36,041 nucleotides of DNA from Pseudoalteromonas sp. BSi20652 (GCF_000239855.1 NZ_BADT01000136.1:1-36041); one strand, 5' to 3'; positions 1 to 8,880 are shown, counted from the first letter of the stretch. Notes: generated from the letters alone by a model not told the origin. Made by a program: numbers and translations.

Positions 1-28
1 ATCTAAATTAAAGAATTAGCAGTAACCT

Positions 29-1231
29 TTAACCGATAGCAGGAATTAGCCCCGCCATCTGCATAAACTGCGCAGCAATAATCGTTATGCCAAATATAGC
101 TGCTATGCTAAGTCCAACATTCCCACTTTTAACTTGGTAGCCTGTTTTATTTGATGTTGTACGCTGTTTATAAACCATTGCTACAGGCAAAAATATTGCC
201 AGTACGACAAGTGCTATTGCAGCGTAACCTAAAGCCATAATAAAGCCTTGAGGATAGAATAACGCAAAGCCAAGCGGTGGAATAAACGTAATTAAGGCCG
301 TTTTAATTCGGTCCGTTTTATTGTCGCCTTTTTTAAATGTATCAGCAAAAAAATCGAATAATCCTAAACTCACCCCTAAAAATGATGTCGCAAGTGCTAA
401 ATCAGCAAATAACTTAACTGCGGTAGCTACATTGGGGTTATCTGCAATACTTGCTACGCTAGATACAAAGCCATTAAGGCCTTGGCTATTGAGTAAATCA
501 GCTTGGCTCATAATACCTTGGCTAAGTAGCTGCCAAAAAATATAAATGACTAAAGGTAGGGCGGCTCCAGCAATCATTACTTTGCGCAGTACTTTTATTT
601 CAACACCAACATATTTAACAATAGAGGGAATAGAACCATGAAAGCCAAACGAAGTAAATATAACCGGTATAGCCGAAAGGATTAATGCTTGCTCTACGGG
701 CATCTCTAATAAGTGCTTACCTTGCACATAAGGAGTAAGCATGTAAAACAAACTAGCTAATACAATAATTTTTATTGTAAATAACACTCTATTTAGTTTA
801 TCTACCTTGCTAGTGCCCAGCGTTACCACACTTGCAATAATAACAGCGAGGATCACAGATCCAAACTGTGGGGCTATATTCACATCAAAGCCTATATTTA
901 TACGCGCTTGAAGTTGTGCACCACCACCTGCAATATAGGCGGCGCATAAAGCGTAAAATAAAAAAACCATCGAAAAATTCGCGATGTATTGTCCGCGCTT
1001 TCCAAGCCATAATTTAGCCAATGTATTTAATGTTGCATCGCGTGGTGCGTATTGGTGTAGCTCTAACATAAGTAGTGCGGTGTAGGTCATTAGTAACCAG
1101 CTAGCAATTATTAATGCAAGTGCAGTACTAAACCCAAGCCCGGCAGATGCAATTGGCAATGCCAACATACCCGCACCAATAGTTGTGCCTGCAACAATTA
1201 ACATGCTTCCAGTTGTTTTATTTTTAAGCAC
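29..1231 (-). CDS. tyrP: Tyrosine-specific permease (HAAAP family, TyrP)
   Basis: Inner-membrane symporter of the hydroxy/aromatic amino acid permease family, predicted to import tyrosine (possibly tryptophan). The 400-residue protein has about 11 hydrophobic segments. The first contains the glycine-rich family motif GTTIGAGMLALP near residues 15-26, and a central segment with SAIPVIFTSFGFHGS closely resembles E. coli TyrP from memory. Length is typical. The start is GTG at 1229-1231: the codon directly upstream in frame is a stop (TAA), and AAGG lies about eight bases before the GTG. A near-perfect TyrR box lies about 90 bp upstream (1323-1340), which supports an aromatic amino acid substrate and TyrR control. 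It is divergent from the EamA gene. The choice of TyrP over Mtr rests on overall similarity and is less certain than the family. Confidence 0.85.
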   Translation of the reverse strand: MLKNKTTGSMLIVAGTTIGAGMLALPIASAGLGFSTALALIIASWLLMTYTALLMLELHQYAPRDATLNTLAKLWLGKRGQYIANFSMVFLFYALCAAYIAGGGAQLQARINIGFDVNIAPQFGSVILAVIIASVVTLGTSKVDKLNRVLFTIKIIVLASLFYMLTPYVQGKHLLEMPVEQALILSAIPVIFTSFGFHGSIPSIVKYVGVEIKVLRKVMIAGAALPLVIYIFWQLLSQGIMSQADLLNSQGLNGFVSSVASIADNPNVATAVKLFADLALATSFLGVSLGLFDFFADTFKKGDNKTDRIKTALITFIPPLGFALFYPQGFIMALGYAAIALVVLAIFLPVAMVYKQRTTSNKTGYQVKSGNVGLSIAAIFGITIIAAQFMQMAGLIPAIG

Positions 1232-1322
1232 TTAATTACCTTAATTATTATTAATATTGATGCACCATATAACTAGTTGCTCAAATCTCAAATAGTTTTG
1301 TAATAAAAGAGCGGTATTAAAA

Positions 1323-1340
1323 TGTAACTTACAATTTACA
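1323..1340. promoter_or_regulatory. TyrR box upstream of tyrP
   Basis: TGTAAC, six bases, then TTTACA matches the known TyrR consensus TGTAAA-N6-TTTACA at 11 of 12 fixed positions. It lies in the 215-bp divergent spacer between tyrP and the EamA gene, about 90 bp before the tyrP start. TyrR controls aromatic amino acid transport and synthesis genes in gammaproteobacteria. Whether it activates or represses here cannot be read from the sequence. Confidence 0.6.
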
Positions 1341-1446
1341 ACTGTATTTATTAAGGACTTTAGTGTTTAAAAAGTACTAAAACAGGGTAGTGAGCGTATA
1401 CTTTATTCTTTGTTTTATTCATTCATATAAAGCGTAGGGATGGCAC

Positions 1447-2340
1447 GTGCCAGTTAAAGTATCGTATTTTTTAATGGTTCTTATATGGTCTACTACACCA
1501 CTGGGTATAGTGTGGAGTAGTGAAACTGTATCGCCAACACTTGCAGTGCTAATGCGAATGCTGGTGGGGCTATTGTTAGGCGGCTTAATTGTTGCTATTA
1601 CAAATATTAGAGTGCCTTGGAGCAAAAATGCATGCTTACTTTATTTTTATTCGAGTATAGGTATTTTTGGCGGTATGTTGCTGAGCTATATGGCAGCTAA
1701 AACAGTCCCTTCTGGTATTATTTCGCTAATGTTTGGCCTTGCACCTATTTTGTCGGGATTGCTTGCTCAACAATTATTAAATGAACCTAAATTTAGCCCG
1801 ATTAAATTAGTTGCGTTAGCGTGCGCCTTAATTGGCTTATATTTTGTTAGCTATAACCAAGTACAAAGCTCGCAAACTCAAGGGCTTGGGTTACTTTATG
1901 TGTTTATGGCTGTTTGCTTTTTTAGTTTAAGTGGTGTGATGATTAAGCGCGTACAGATTGCGATTCATCCTATGGCAACAACATTTGGTGCCTTAGTTTT
2001 TGTAACCCCACTCTTTTTTATTGCTTGGTGGTTATTAGATGGTGAATTGCATATACAAAACTGGAGTGCAAAATCATTATGGGCAATTGGTTATTTAGGT
2101 GTGTTTGGATCTTTAGTTGGGGCTTTGGCGTATTTTCATGTATTGCAAAACCTAAATGCAAGCACGGTATCACTTACTACGCTCATAACTCCTAGCTTTG
2201 CGTTAGGCTTAGGAGCTTGGCTAAACAATGAGCCATTAAGCCAAGAGTTAATCATTGGTGCGGTTATTATTTTAATTAGTCTGGGTTTTTTCCAATTTGG
2301 TGATAAGTTTTTAAGGCTAAAGAAAGTAAACACACATTAG
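1447..2340 (+). CDS. EamA family (DMT superfamily) transporter
   Basis: A 297-residue membrane protein with about ten hydrophobic segments in two similar halves, as in the EamA/RhaT drug/metabolite transporter superfamily. The first half begins with FLMVLIWSTTPLGIVW and contains MRMLVG. The second half ends with ASTVSLTTLITPSFALGLG and a basic tail. Such proteins usually export small metabolites or amino acids; the substrate cannot be told here. The start is GTG at 1447 with AGGGA six bases upstream. An ATG at 1440 is in another frame and stops after five codons. The gene ends five bases before the convergent motY, with no clear terminator between them. Confidence 0.85.
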   Translation: MPVKVSYFLMVLIWSTTPLGIVWSSETVSPTLAVLMRMLVGLLLGGLIVAITNIRVPWSKNACLLYFYSSIGIFGGMLLSYMAAKTVPSGIISLMFGLAPILSGLLAQQLLNEPKFSPIKLVALACALIGLYFVSYNQVQSSQTQGLGLLYVFMAVCFFSLSGVMIKRVQIAIHPMATTFGALVFVTPLFFIAWWLLDGELHIQNWSAKSLWAIGYLGVFGSLVGALAYFHVLQNLNASTVSLTTLITPSFALGLGAWLNNEPLSQELIIGAVIILISLGFFQFGDKFLRLKKVNTH

Positions 2341-2345
2341 CTTTA

Positions 2346-3224
2346 CTACATTTTTTCAATTTGAATAATTAAACGACGGTTTTTGTCTCGGCTTAAAATG
2401 TTATCGTTATTATCAACAAAGCGTTTTTCACCGAAACCGGTTGTTTGTACTTTTGCTTCATCAACACCCAAGCTCACCATATAATCTTTTATAGTTTTGG
2501 CGCGCTTGCGCGATAAATCTAAGTTATTCCAGCGTCCGCCATAGCTATCAGTGTATGAGTCAATACTAATGGACTCTATGCTTGCATCATTTTTTAAATA
2601 CTCAGCAATCTTATCAAGGCGTTGTTGCGACGATTTGGTTAATTTACTGCTGTTAGATTGATAGTTCATTACAGTAAACGAAATATCTTCAAAGCTGTAA
2701 GGAAGTAGCTCATCACGGCACTGTAAAAAAGCCCAGTAAGCTTGTTTAAAGTTTACGCTCGATATACCAACGGCAATTTTATCGGCACTGTTTTGCCAGT
2801 CTTGATAATAAAAAGTAGGGTAGTAGCCTTTTTCAAGCTCGGTGAGCATCTCCCATGCTGTTTTATTGCCTAGCTCGCCATCAAATTTTTTAAGTAATTT
2901 CATGTTTGCAATATCGCGAGCGGGTAATCCTGCACGCCATGTAGGTGGCACAGCTTTTAAGCCAGCAATTGCGTAGTTATCTGGGCGTACAACCATATCT
3001 AAATTAAACGTTAAGTTTTTATTTTTACTTGCTGAAGCTTTAAAAATAGCTTCACCGTAATAAGGAACTTCATGATTCAATTGGCATTGTAAGCGCGTTT
3101 TTTTAACGACTTCCCAGCTGGAATTGTCTTGAGTTGCTGTGTATTGGCGCATAGCAGCTTGTGAGTGAGTACTGTAAAGCACTGCACTTATACTAAGGCT
3201 AATAAATAACAACTTATACTTCAT
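2346..3224 (-). CDS. motY: Sodium-type flagellar motor protein MotY (OmpA-like)
   Basis: Component of the T ring of the sodium-driven polar flagellar motor, which helps hold the PomA/PomB stator around the rotor and binds peptidoglycan. The 292-residue length matches Vibrio MotY (293). A signal peptide of about 23 residues ends at SQA. An N-terminal MotY-specific domain (to about residue 165) is followed by an OmpA-like peptidoglycan-binding domain, with SIDSYTDSYG, DLSRKRA and a terminal RDKNRRLIIQI. Divergent rnt next door is the arrangement known in Vibrio, which strongly supports MotY over a generic OmpA protein. GGAGAG precedes the ATG. A flagellar sigma-28 promoter was looked for upstream and not found convincingly. 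Confidence 0.88.
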   Translation of the reverse strand: MKYKLLFISLSISAVLYSTHSQAAMRQYTATQDNSSWEVVKKTRLQCQLNHEVPYYGEAIFKASASKNKNLTFNLDMVVRPDNYAIAGLKAVPPTWRAGLPARDIANMKLLKKFDGELGNKTAWEMLTELEKGYYPTFYYQDWQNSADKIAVGISSVNFKQAYWAFLQCRDELLPYSFEDISFTVMNYQSNSSKLTKSSQQRLDKIAEYLKNDASIESISIDSYTDSYGGRWNNLDLSRKRAKTIKDYMVSLGVDEAKVQTTGFGEKRFVDNNDNILSRDKNRRLIIQIEKM

Positions 3225-3385
3225 GGTGCTCTCCAGCTATCCGGGAATGCCAATAATTTGGCAAATTAACGACTGCAATGATTAGTTTGTTCTCTATATA
3301 ACTAACTTATAAGTTAAAGCAAGTTATGTGCCTATAATTTTAAAGCAATAAATACTTAAATCTCCTAGCCTAGGGGGCATCAATT

Positions 3386-3415
3386 TTGACATAATAGTCA
3401 GCTTACACGTATAAA
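3386..3415 (+). promoter_or_regulatory. Candidate sigma-70 promoter of rnt
   Basis: TTGACA (3386-3391), an 18-bp spacer, and TATAAA (3410-3415). Transcription would start near 3422, only about five bases before the rnt ATG at 3427, so the message would be almost leaderless. The match is good, but the short leader is a reason for caution. Confidence 0.45.
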
Positions 3416-3426
3416 CAAAGAAGACT

Positions 3427-4131
3427 ATGGCAAATACTGAGCAAACACCTTTCGCAAAACGCTTTCGTGGATTTTTTCCTGTTGTTATTGATGTTGAAAC
3501 TGCAGGTTTTAACAAAGAAACAGATGCCTTATTAGAAATAGCAGCCTCTGTTTTAAAAATGGATGACGAAGGACTGCTCAGCATAGATCATACTGTTCAT
3601 TTTCATGTTCAGCCATTCGAAGGCGCTAATATAGAACAAGCAGCCATCGACTTTAACGGTATAGACCCATTTTCACCATTACGTGGCGCAGTACCTGAAG
3701 ACGAAGTAATTAAAGAAATATGTAAAGTTGTACGCAAAGCGCAAAAGGCCGCTGGGTGCCAACGCTCAGTTATTGTGGCGCATAATGCCGCATTCGATCA
3801 TGGCTTTTTAAACGCAGCAATAGAGCGTAATAACATTAAGCGTACGCCATTTCACCCGTTCGTAAGCTTTGATACAACATCTTTAGCGGGTTTAGCGTTA
3901 GGGCAAACTGTATTAGCAAAAGCATGTAGAGCGGCAGGTATCGAGTTTGATAACAGCCAAGCGCACTCAGCGCTTTACGACACAGAACGTACAGCCGAGC
4001 TTTATTGTTTAATAGTAAATCGCTGGCAGCAATTAGGTGGTTGGCCATTAGCGCCAACCGACGATTGTGGCGCTGGTGCCGAAGTTGAAACTGAAACACA
4101 AAATGACGAAGAAACTAAAACGTCTGAGTAA
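3427..4131 (+). CDS. rnt: Ribonuclease T
   Basis: A DEDDh-family 3'-5' exoribonuclease that trims the 3' ends of tRNA (CCA end turnover), 5S and 23S rRNA and other small stable RNAs. All catalytic residues are visible: D22 and E24 in [10 protein letters not shown]124 in [10 protein letters not shown], and H180 and D185 in [12 protein letters not shown]. The 234 residues are slightly longer than E. coli RNase T (215) because of an acidic, threonine-rich tail after WPLAP. The gene is divergent from motY as in Vibrio. Its last 17 bases overlap the 3' end of the convergent DUF342 gene. Confidence 0.95.
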   Translation: MANTEQTPFAKRFRGFFPVVIDVETAGFNKETDALLEIAASVLKMDDEGLLSIDHTVHFHVQPFEGANIEQAAIDFNGIDPFSPLRGAVPEDEVIKEICKVVRKAQKAAGCQRSVIVAHNAAFDHGFLNAAIERNNIKRTPFHPFVSFDTTSLAGLALGQTVLAKACRAAGIEFDNSQAHSALYDTERTAELYCLIVNRWQQLGGWPLAPTDDCGAGAEVETETQNDEETKTSE

Positions 4132-5740
4132 TTTTACCCTCAGTTAACTTAACTAGGTGGGGCGGGTAAATACGCGAAAATTGTTTAGAATCTTTCGCTA
4201 TTTTAAGCTCCACGCCCGGGTGCATTAGTTCATTTACTTTTAAACGGCTACTGGCAAGTAATTGCACTATTTTTTGCTTAATGAGTAGTTTTTGACGATG
4301 AATATGCGCAGAGCGTATTTTTATATGCTTTTCATTTTCAGTTATTTTATTCATTAATTGCTGGCGCTGAGCAGCCCCCGCTATTTTACTCGCTTTTTCA
4401 CGAGCCTGTTGTAAAGTGGTTACTTTAGTCGCAAGTACTTTTTCAAAATCGGTTATTTGTGTTTGCTTTTGGCGAAGCTCAAACCAGAGTTGCGCTAAAA
4501 ATACGCGCGTTTTAGTACCGGCTGGCGCGCCTAGCTCACCCGTTTCAATGCGCATAGCATCTAAAATATTACCACCAATAATTTTACCTCGCGGGTCATT
4601 TGCTTTGCCTACACGTATTAATCGCCTAGCACTTAAATCACAATGCAGAGCTTGGCGTTCAATAAACAAATCTTGTTCGGATTTAATATTGCAGTACTGA
4701 GCATAACCAATAGAAATAGTTCGTTGAGCGGTTATTGAGCATGTAAATGCTTCCTCGCCTTCACGTTTTCTACCAATTGCGCCAAGCATAATGGTTACCG
4801 CGCTTTTACTTTCAACAGTTCCTGATTCTACAAAACCAAGTACCGTAATATCACCATTGGCTTTTACGCGCATACCGTCTTTAATATCGCCAGAAATAAT
4901 TACGCTACCATCAAAATCAACATGGCCTGTGCTTACATCTACGTTATCAAAGCATAAAACATCATCTACACGCATACCACGGGGTAGTGCAACGGGCACA
5001 CCTTTGCAGTCGGCAATAAGCATATTAGGATTATTAGGATCTACCTTTGTACCTTCGAAAGGCTGGAGTTGGTGATCTTTACCTGGTTTTGCACTAATTG
5101 AATCGCCAAATACTGTATAGCCTTCTTCACCGGGGGTCGCGGCAATACGCTGCATTAAGGGAGTACCCGGTTTTACGGTGATAATAGCGCCAAGGTTTTT
5201 CATATCAACCTTACCGCCTTCTTTAGCTTGTGGGCTAAGTACTCGGTCTTGGGCTGTGGAGCATAAACGCACAAATTTAGCGTCACTGCCTTCTTTTGGG
5301 TTACGCCCATGAGCAATTATGGCACTGTAAGCGCTTCCTGCTGGTTGCTCAAACTGCTTGCCTAAAAAGGTATCAAGCGCGCGTGGGCTAATTCCTTTTT
5401 TAACACCTGCATTAGCAAGCGCTTTTTGCGCACCTTCCATAGACAAAAGCGCGCCACCTTTAGCGGTCGTTAATGTTGCTTCTGCGACCATGTTTTTTTC
5501 ATCAATATTAATAACAAGCGACGCATCTACCGCTTTAGCAACGACAAGCGATACTTCCTGATAATTTTTAGTTGGCGCAAAAAGCTTTCCAATATTAGCA
5601 ATGACAGCTTCGTGCTCACTAAACTCTGATTGTTTGAGCATTTGCGTAAGTTGAGTACTCGTAACAGGAAAGCCACTATCAATAGGGTGACTAACTAAAG
5701 AGACAAACCCTGTATTTTGATCAAATGAAAAAACCGACAT
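4115..5740 (-). CDS. FapA/DUF342 family protein
   Basis: A 541-residue cytoplasmic protein of the DUF342 family, also called FapA (flagellar assembly protein A). After an N-terminal region of about 150 residues there is a glycine- and valine-rich repetitive core, roughly residues 190-390, with the family-like stretches [23 protein letters not shown] and [17 protein letters not shown] coiled coil rich in K, Q and E follows (about residues 420-500). The start ATG has AGGGAA about ten bases upstream. Its molecular role is poorly known: the family is tied to flagellar or polar localisation in some vibrios, which would fit motY nearby, but it is separated from motY by rnt on the other strand, so this is only suggestive. 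The 3' end overlaps rnt by 17 bp. Confidence 0.8.
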   Translation of the reverse strand: MSVFSFDQNTGFVSLVSHPIDSGFPVTSTQLTQMLKQSEFSEHEAVIANIGKLFAPTKNYQEVSLVVAKAVDASLVINIDEKNMVAEATLTTAKGGALLSMEGAQKALANAGVKKGISPRALDTFLGKQFEQPAGSAYSAIIAHGRNPKEGSDAKFVRLCSTAQDRVLSPQAKEGGKVDMKNLGAIITVKPGTPLMQRIAATPGEEGYTVFGDSISAKPGKDHQLQPFEGTKVDPNNPNMLIADCKGVPVALPRGMRVDDVLCFDNVDVSTGHVDFDGSVIISGDIKDGMRVKANGDITVLGFVESGTVESKSAVTIMLGAIGRKREGEEAFTCSITAQRTISIGYAQYCNIKSEQDLFIERQALHCDLSARRLIRVGKANDPRGKIIGGNILDAMRIETGELGAPAGTKTRVFLAQLWFELRQKQTQITDFEKVLATKVTTLQQAREKASKIAGAAQRQQLMNKITENEKHIKIRSAHIHRQKLLIKQKIVQLLASSRLKVNELMHPGVELKIAKDSKQFSRIYPPHLVKLTEGKITQTF

Positions 5741-5940
5741 TTATTAATTCCCTACTCTATGCCTGTTATTATTTTGTTTTTTACAACTAAAGGTTTAGAA
5801 ATGGCAAAAACCTTAACTCCTCATTTGAACACAGGTTAAACACATTGTTAAGTAAATGTTTATATGAGCTTAAATAAACTAAATTTTGATTGTTTAATAA
5901 GCGATTGGTGCATGCAATTAAAATAAAGCGTTACTAGGCC

Positions 5941-5970
5941 TTGAGTATCAGTACTTTACTCAGTTATACT
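5941..5970 (+). promoter_or_regulatory. Candidate ssrA promoter
   Basis: TTGAGT (5941-5946), an 18-bp spacer and TATACT (5965-5970), five of six to the -10 consensus. Transcription near 5977 would give a 5' leader of about 26 bases before the mature tmRNA end at 6003, to be removed by RNase P. It lies in the 262-bp spacer between the DUF342 gene and ssrA, which otherwise shows nothing recognisable. Confidence 0.5.
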
Positions 5971-6002
5971 GTTTGCACGCTCTGAATTGAGTTACTAATT
6001 CA

Positions 6003-6359
6003 GGGGCTGATTAGGATTCGACGGAATTCAAGAAGCCCAAGGTGCATGTCGAGGTGCGGTTTGCCTCGTTAAACAGCCGCAACCTAAAGTAATCGCAAAC
6101 GACGATAACTACTCTCTAGCAGCTTAGGCTGGCTAGCGCTCCTTCCATGTATTCTTGTGGACTGGATTTTGGAGTGTCACCCTAACACCTGATCGCGACG
6201 GAAACCCTGGCCGGGGTTGAAGCGCTAAAACTAAGCGGCCTCGCCTTTACTTACCGTGTTTGTCCGGGACTTAAAGGTTAATTAAATGACAATACTAAAC
6301 ATGTAGTACCGACGGTCGAGGCTTTTCGGACGGGGGTTCAAATCCCCCCAGCTCCACCA
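6003..6359 (+). ncRNA. ssrA: tmRNA (transfer-messenger RNA)
   Basis: Rescues stalled ribosomes and tags incomplete proteins for proteolysis. The 5' end GGGGCUGAUUAGGAUUCGACGG-type start pairs with the 3' CAGCUCC to form the alanine acceptor stem ending in encoded CCA (6357-6359). The T arm, GGGGGTTCAAATCCCCC, is at 6332-6348. The tag reading frame at 6095-6127 starts with the GCA resume codon and encodes ANDDNYSLAA followed by TAG, compared with ANDENYALAA in E. coli. The last 15 bases form part of the 27-bp repeat that bounds the downstream integrative element, so the 3' end present now was contributed by recombination but is unchanged in sequence. Confidence 0.97.
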
Positions 6360-6371
6360 ATAAAGGTTTTT
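6345..6371 (+). repeat. attL: 27-bp direct repeat at the ssrA 3' end
   Basis: Identical over 27 bp to 10771-10797 (begins CCCCCAGCTCCACCA, then AATAAAGGTTTTT minus overlap). It covers the last 15 bases of tmRNA and 12 bases beyond. The flanks diverge at once (AGAT here, GAAC at the other copy), as expected for the core of a site-specific insertion. Confidence 0.93.
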
Positions 6372-6397
6372 AGATATGTTGCTAAGAACCGTAAAAG

Positions 6398-6437
6398 ACC
6401 CGCAACGCTAGTTAATTCGAGCCTTGCGGGTTTTTTT
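6398..6437 (+). terminator. Element-borne replacement terminator for ssrA
   Basis: Perfect 8-bp stem ACCCGCAA (6398-6405) / TTGCGGGT (6424-6431) followed by seven T. It lies just inside the element and would terminate the tmRNA transcript. It resembles the native terminator now stranded at 10821-10861: both end in TTGCGGGT with a T run and then ATG. Confidence 0.85.
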
Positions 6438-6475
6438 ATGCCTATCGTTTAACCATTAGTGACCGTTTAAAACTT

Positions 6476-6542
6476 GTAACAACCGCGATTTGTTGTAACA
6501 CTAAACGTAACAACTGGAAAATTACATAGGGATCGTTGTTAC
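6476..6542. promoter_or_regulatory. Candidate integrase arm sites, left end
   Basis: GTAACAAC occurs at 6476-6483 and 6507-6514, a partial copy (GTAACA) at 6495-6500, and an exact inverted copy GTTGTTAC at 6535-6542. Two more exact copies lie near attR (10690-10709). Motifs shared by the two ends of an element are the expected pattern for arm-type integrase sites. The inverted copy ends two bases before the integrase ATG (6545), so binding there could also repress int. Confidence 0.5.
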
Positions 6543-6544
6543 AA

Positions 6545-7777
6545 ATGGCTATTCACAAACTTAATGCAAAACAGGTCGAGGCAGCTAAACCAGAGGCTAA
6601 AGAATATAACCTTACTGATGGTGGCGGCTTAACATTACGAATAAAGCCCAGCGGTGGTAAGTTTTGGCTTTATAACTACACAGCGCCCGTTACAAAAAAA
6701 CGTAAAAATATGGGGCTTGGCTCATTCCCTGATATTACCCTTGCTAAAGCCCGTGAGCGCCATAAAAAATATAAAGCCCTAGTGCTTGATAATATCGACC
6801 CTATCCACCAGCGCCAGCTAGATGAAAAGCAAGCACAAGAAACCCACTTACAAACATTTAAAGCAGTTGCTTTGATGTGGTACGAAAAAAAGAAAACAGA
6901 AATAAAACCACAAACAGCACAAGCAGCTTTAAATTTATTAACTAATCATGCTTTTCCTGCATTTGGTAATGAGCCAATAAGCCAATTAAAAGCGTTTCAA
7001 GTAATAGAGCTAGTGCGCCCCATAGAAGCTAAGGGCAGCTTAGAAACAGTTAAGCGAGTATGTCAGCGTATAAATGAAGTAATGGTGCACGCTGTTAACT
7101 GTGGGCTTATAGAGGCTAATCCGCTTACGAACATTCGACAAGCATTTCAAGCACCGAAAAAAATAGCTATGCCGTCTATTAACCCTGATAGGCTACCCGA
7201 GCTAATGAGCGCGTTAAATCGCGCCAGTATCAAGCTACCAACACGTTGTTTAATAGAATGGCAGTTACACACCATGACGCGCCCAAATGAGGCTGCAACG
7301 GCTAAATGGCAAGATATAGACTTTAATACAGGCGTTTGGATTATCCCCGCAGAGCAAATGAAAAAAGGCATTGAACAACGTATACCGCTAACCCCGCAAA
7401 CACTCGCTTTACTTGATGTAATGAAACCTATTAGTCAGCACCGCGAATATGTATTTCCAGCCGATAGAGATCCCCGCAGTCATGCAAACGTGCAAACAGC
7501 TAATGCAGCACTCAAGCGTATGGGCTTTAAAGGTGAACTGGTGGCGCATGGTTTACGCTCGCTTGCTAGTACAGCACTTAACGCGCAGGGTTTTGATCCT
7601 GACGTAATAGAGTCAGCACTAGCGCATGTTGACACAAACGAGGTAAGACGCGCATACAACCGTACAGATTACTTTGAGCGCAGAAAAAAAATGATGTGCT
7701 GGTGGTCTGAACACATTGAAAGTGCAGCACACGGCAGTAGCTCATTGGCTGGAATTAAAGGATTAAAGGCGGTTTGA
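6545..7777 (+). CDS. Tyrosine-type site-specific integrase (P4/CP4 family)
   Basis: Catalyses integration into, and with a directionality factor excision from, the ssrA 3' end. The N-terminus (MAIHKLNAK...LTDGGGLTLRIKPSGGKFW) is the DUF4102-type arm-binding domain. A core-binding domain spans about residues 95-185, then the catalytic domain with R246 (TMTRPNEA), H335 and R338 (AHGLRS), H361 (LAHVDTNEV) and the nucleophile Y371 (RAYNRTDYFERR). From this ATG it is 410 residues, a usual length. A TTG at 6536 is an alternative start; it is rejected because AGGGA is only three bases from it, whereas ATG gives the typical family N-terminus, though with a long 12-base spacing. It lies next to attL, reading away from ssrA. 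Confidence 0.93.
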   Translation: MAIHKLNAKQVEAAKPEAKEYNLTDGGGLTLRIKPSGGKFWLYNYTAPVTKKRKNMGLGSFPDITLAKARERHKKYKALVLDNIDPIHQRQLDEKQAQETHLQTFKAVALMWYEKKKTEIKPQTAQAALNLLTNHAFPAFGNEPISQLKAFQVIELVRPIEAKGSLETVKRVCQRINEVMVHAVNCGLIEANPLTNIRQAFQAPKKIAMPSINPDRLPELMSALNRASIKLPTRCLIEWQLHTMTRPNEAATAKWQDIDFNTGVWIIPAEQMKKGIEQRIPLTPQTLALLDVMKPISQHREYVFPADRDPRSHANVQTANAALKRMGFKGELVAHGLRSLASTALNAQGFDPDVIESALAHVDTNEVRRAYNRTDYFERRKKMMCWWSEHIESAAHGSSSLAGIKGLKAV

Positions 7778-7778
7778 T

Positions 7779-8453
7779 ATGGAGAATGATATTAAAGAAA
7801 TAGAAAAAGTAACTAAGGTTAAAATTAATTCACCTGAACTCAAAGAGATTACTTCCAATATATCTCAAGAGGCTAGATATTTGCTGGGCTTACACGGTTC
7901 TTATGTTGAAATTAAATATAAAAATTCGAATGCAATCGAAAGAATTCCAGCACATCGTTTCGTAGAAAAAGCAATTCAATATGCTAAAGATAGTGGAGAT
8001 GAGTCACTATTAGATAAAGTTTTCGACCTTGGTTTAGATGAGATATTTAATAAAACTGAACTCAAAAGAGATTACTCAGGTTATAGAAACAAAACTCATA
8101 AAAATAAGGGGGGAAGACCTAAAGAATCTTCATTAATAGAAAGGCGTTTATGTTATTGGACTAAAATTCAAGAGCATAGAAATCAGGGGTTAACACTGGC
8201 TTTAGCTATAGAAGCAGTGGCACTTGAAATAAAATGCACGCCTGATTATTTAGAGGGGCAATATAAAGCCCAGCAAAAAGAAAATTTAAAAGTAAAAAAA
8301 CTAAAAGAAAAAAAGGCAAAAGAAGCCAATCGTTATATGAAGATCGGCAATTCAAGTTTTATTTCAGATAAAGGGATTGCTGAGTTTGTAAATGATGAGC
8401 TAGAAACAAGTAGCGATATTGCATTGGCAGTTAAAAATGTTAGTAAAAAATAA
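7779..8453 (+). CDS. Uncharacterised element protein, basic, with GGRPKE motif
   Basis: Not recognised. The 224-residue protein starts one base after the integrase stop (TGATATG), so the two are probably cotranslated. It is hydrophilic and lysine-rich, with no signal peptide or membrane segment. Near residues 110-117 the sequence KNKGGRPKESS resembles the GRP core of an AT-hook DNA-binding motif. Residues 170-190 form a very lysine-rich helix (KVKKLKEKKAKEAN). The base composition is more AT-rich than the integrase. Coupling to int and the basic character suggest a DNA-binding accessory role such as excision or integration, but that is inference only. Confidence 0.75.
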   Translation: MENDIKEIEKVTKVKINSPELKEITSNISQEARYLLGLHGSYVEIKYKNSNAIERIPAHRFVEKAIQYAKDSGDESLLDKVFDLGLDEIFNKTELKRDYSGYRNKTHKNKGGRPKESSLIERRLCYWTKIQEHRNQGLTLALAIEAVALEIKCTPDYLEGQYKAQQKENLKVKKLKEKKAKEANRYMKIGNSSFISDKGIAEFVNDELETSSDIALAVKNVSKK

Positions 8454-8500
8454 AACAAGACGAAAAAGTATGCCTTAATGCATATAAAAAATATTTTGTA

Positions 8501-8535
8501 AAGGGTGATAACTTAACCTCCTAGTTATCACCCTT
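8501..8535. other. Perfect 13-bp inverted repeat between orf224 and alpA-like gene
   Basis: AAGGGTGATAACT (8501-8513), nine-base loop, AGTTATCACCCTT (8523-8535). There is no T run on the plus strand after the stem. On the minus strand the stem is followed by TTTACAAAATATTTTTT. It could be a weak terminator of the int-orf224 transcript, or an operator for the regulator that starts at 8599. Confidence 0.6.
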
Positions 8536-8598
8536 ACTCAATCTAATCAAAACCTCCACAATTAAGTCTCAACCAATAACGCACTTAGAGGCTTTTTA

Positions 8599-8880
8599 AT
8601 GATCACTAACTTAAATTTAATCCGTAAATCACAAGTCCAAGAACGCTATGCATGCGGCAAAACTCTTTGCCAGAATAAAATCAATGAGGGCTTAATCCCA
8701 CCACCTTTAAAGTTAGGCAGTCGAGGCGTTGCTTTTTACGAAAGTGAAATAAACGCAACGCTTGCCGTCACTATCGCAGGCTACACCGATGAGCAAATTA
8801 AACAGTTTGTTCGTGACCTAGTAGCAAAGCGCAAAGACCTACTTAAACAATACACTCACTTGGAGGCAGCTAATGATTAA
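8599..8880 (+). CDS. AlpA-like helix-turn-helix regulator / candidate excisionase
   Basis: A 93-residue small DNA-binding protein resembling AlpA-type phage regulators. The N-terminal half has the MerR/AlpA-like winged helix-turn-helix pattern: LIRKSQVQERYACGKTLCQNKI, a wing GLIPPPLKLGSRGVAF, then ESEINATLAV. The C-terminal half is a basic helix. In E. coli CP4-57, AlpA turns on intA and so promotes excision from ssrA; the same role is plausible here. AGAGG precedes the ATG at a good distance. The last eight bases overlap the next gene, which suggests translational coupling. Confidence 0.82.
   Translation: MITNLNLIRKSQVQERYACGKTLCQNKINEGLIPPPLKLGSRGVAFYESEINATLAVTIAGYTDEQIKQFVRDLVAKRKDLLKQYTHLEAAND

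Noticed and set aside
3225-3426. Sigma-28 or sigma-54 flagellar promoter for motY
   Set aside because: No sequence close to TAAA-N15-GCCGATAA or TGGCAC-N5-TTGC was found on the minus strand; only a TTTGCCAAATTATTGGCA-like palindrome of unknown meaning.
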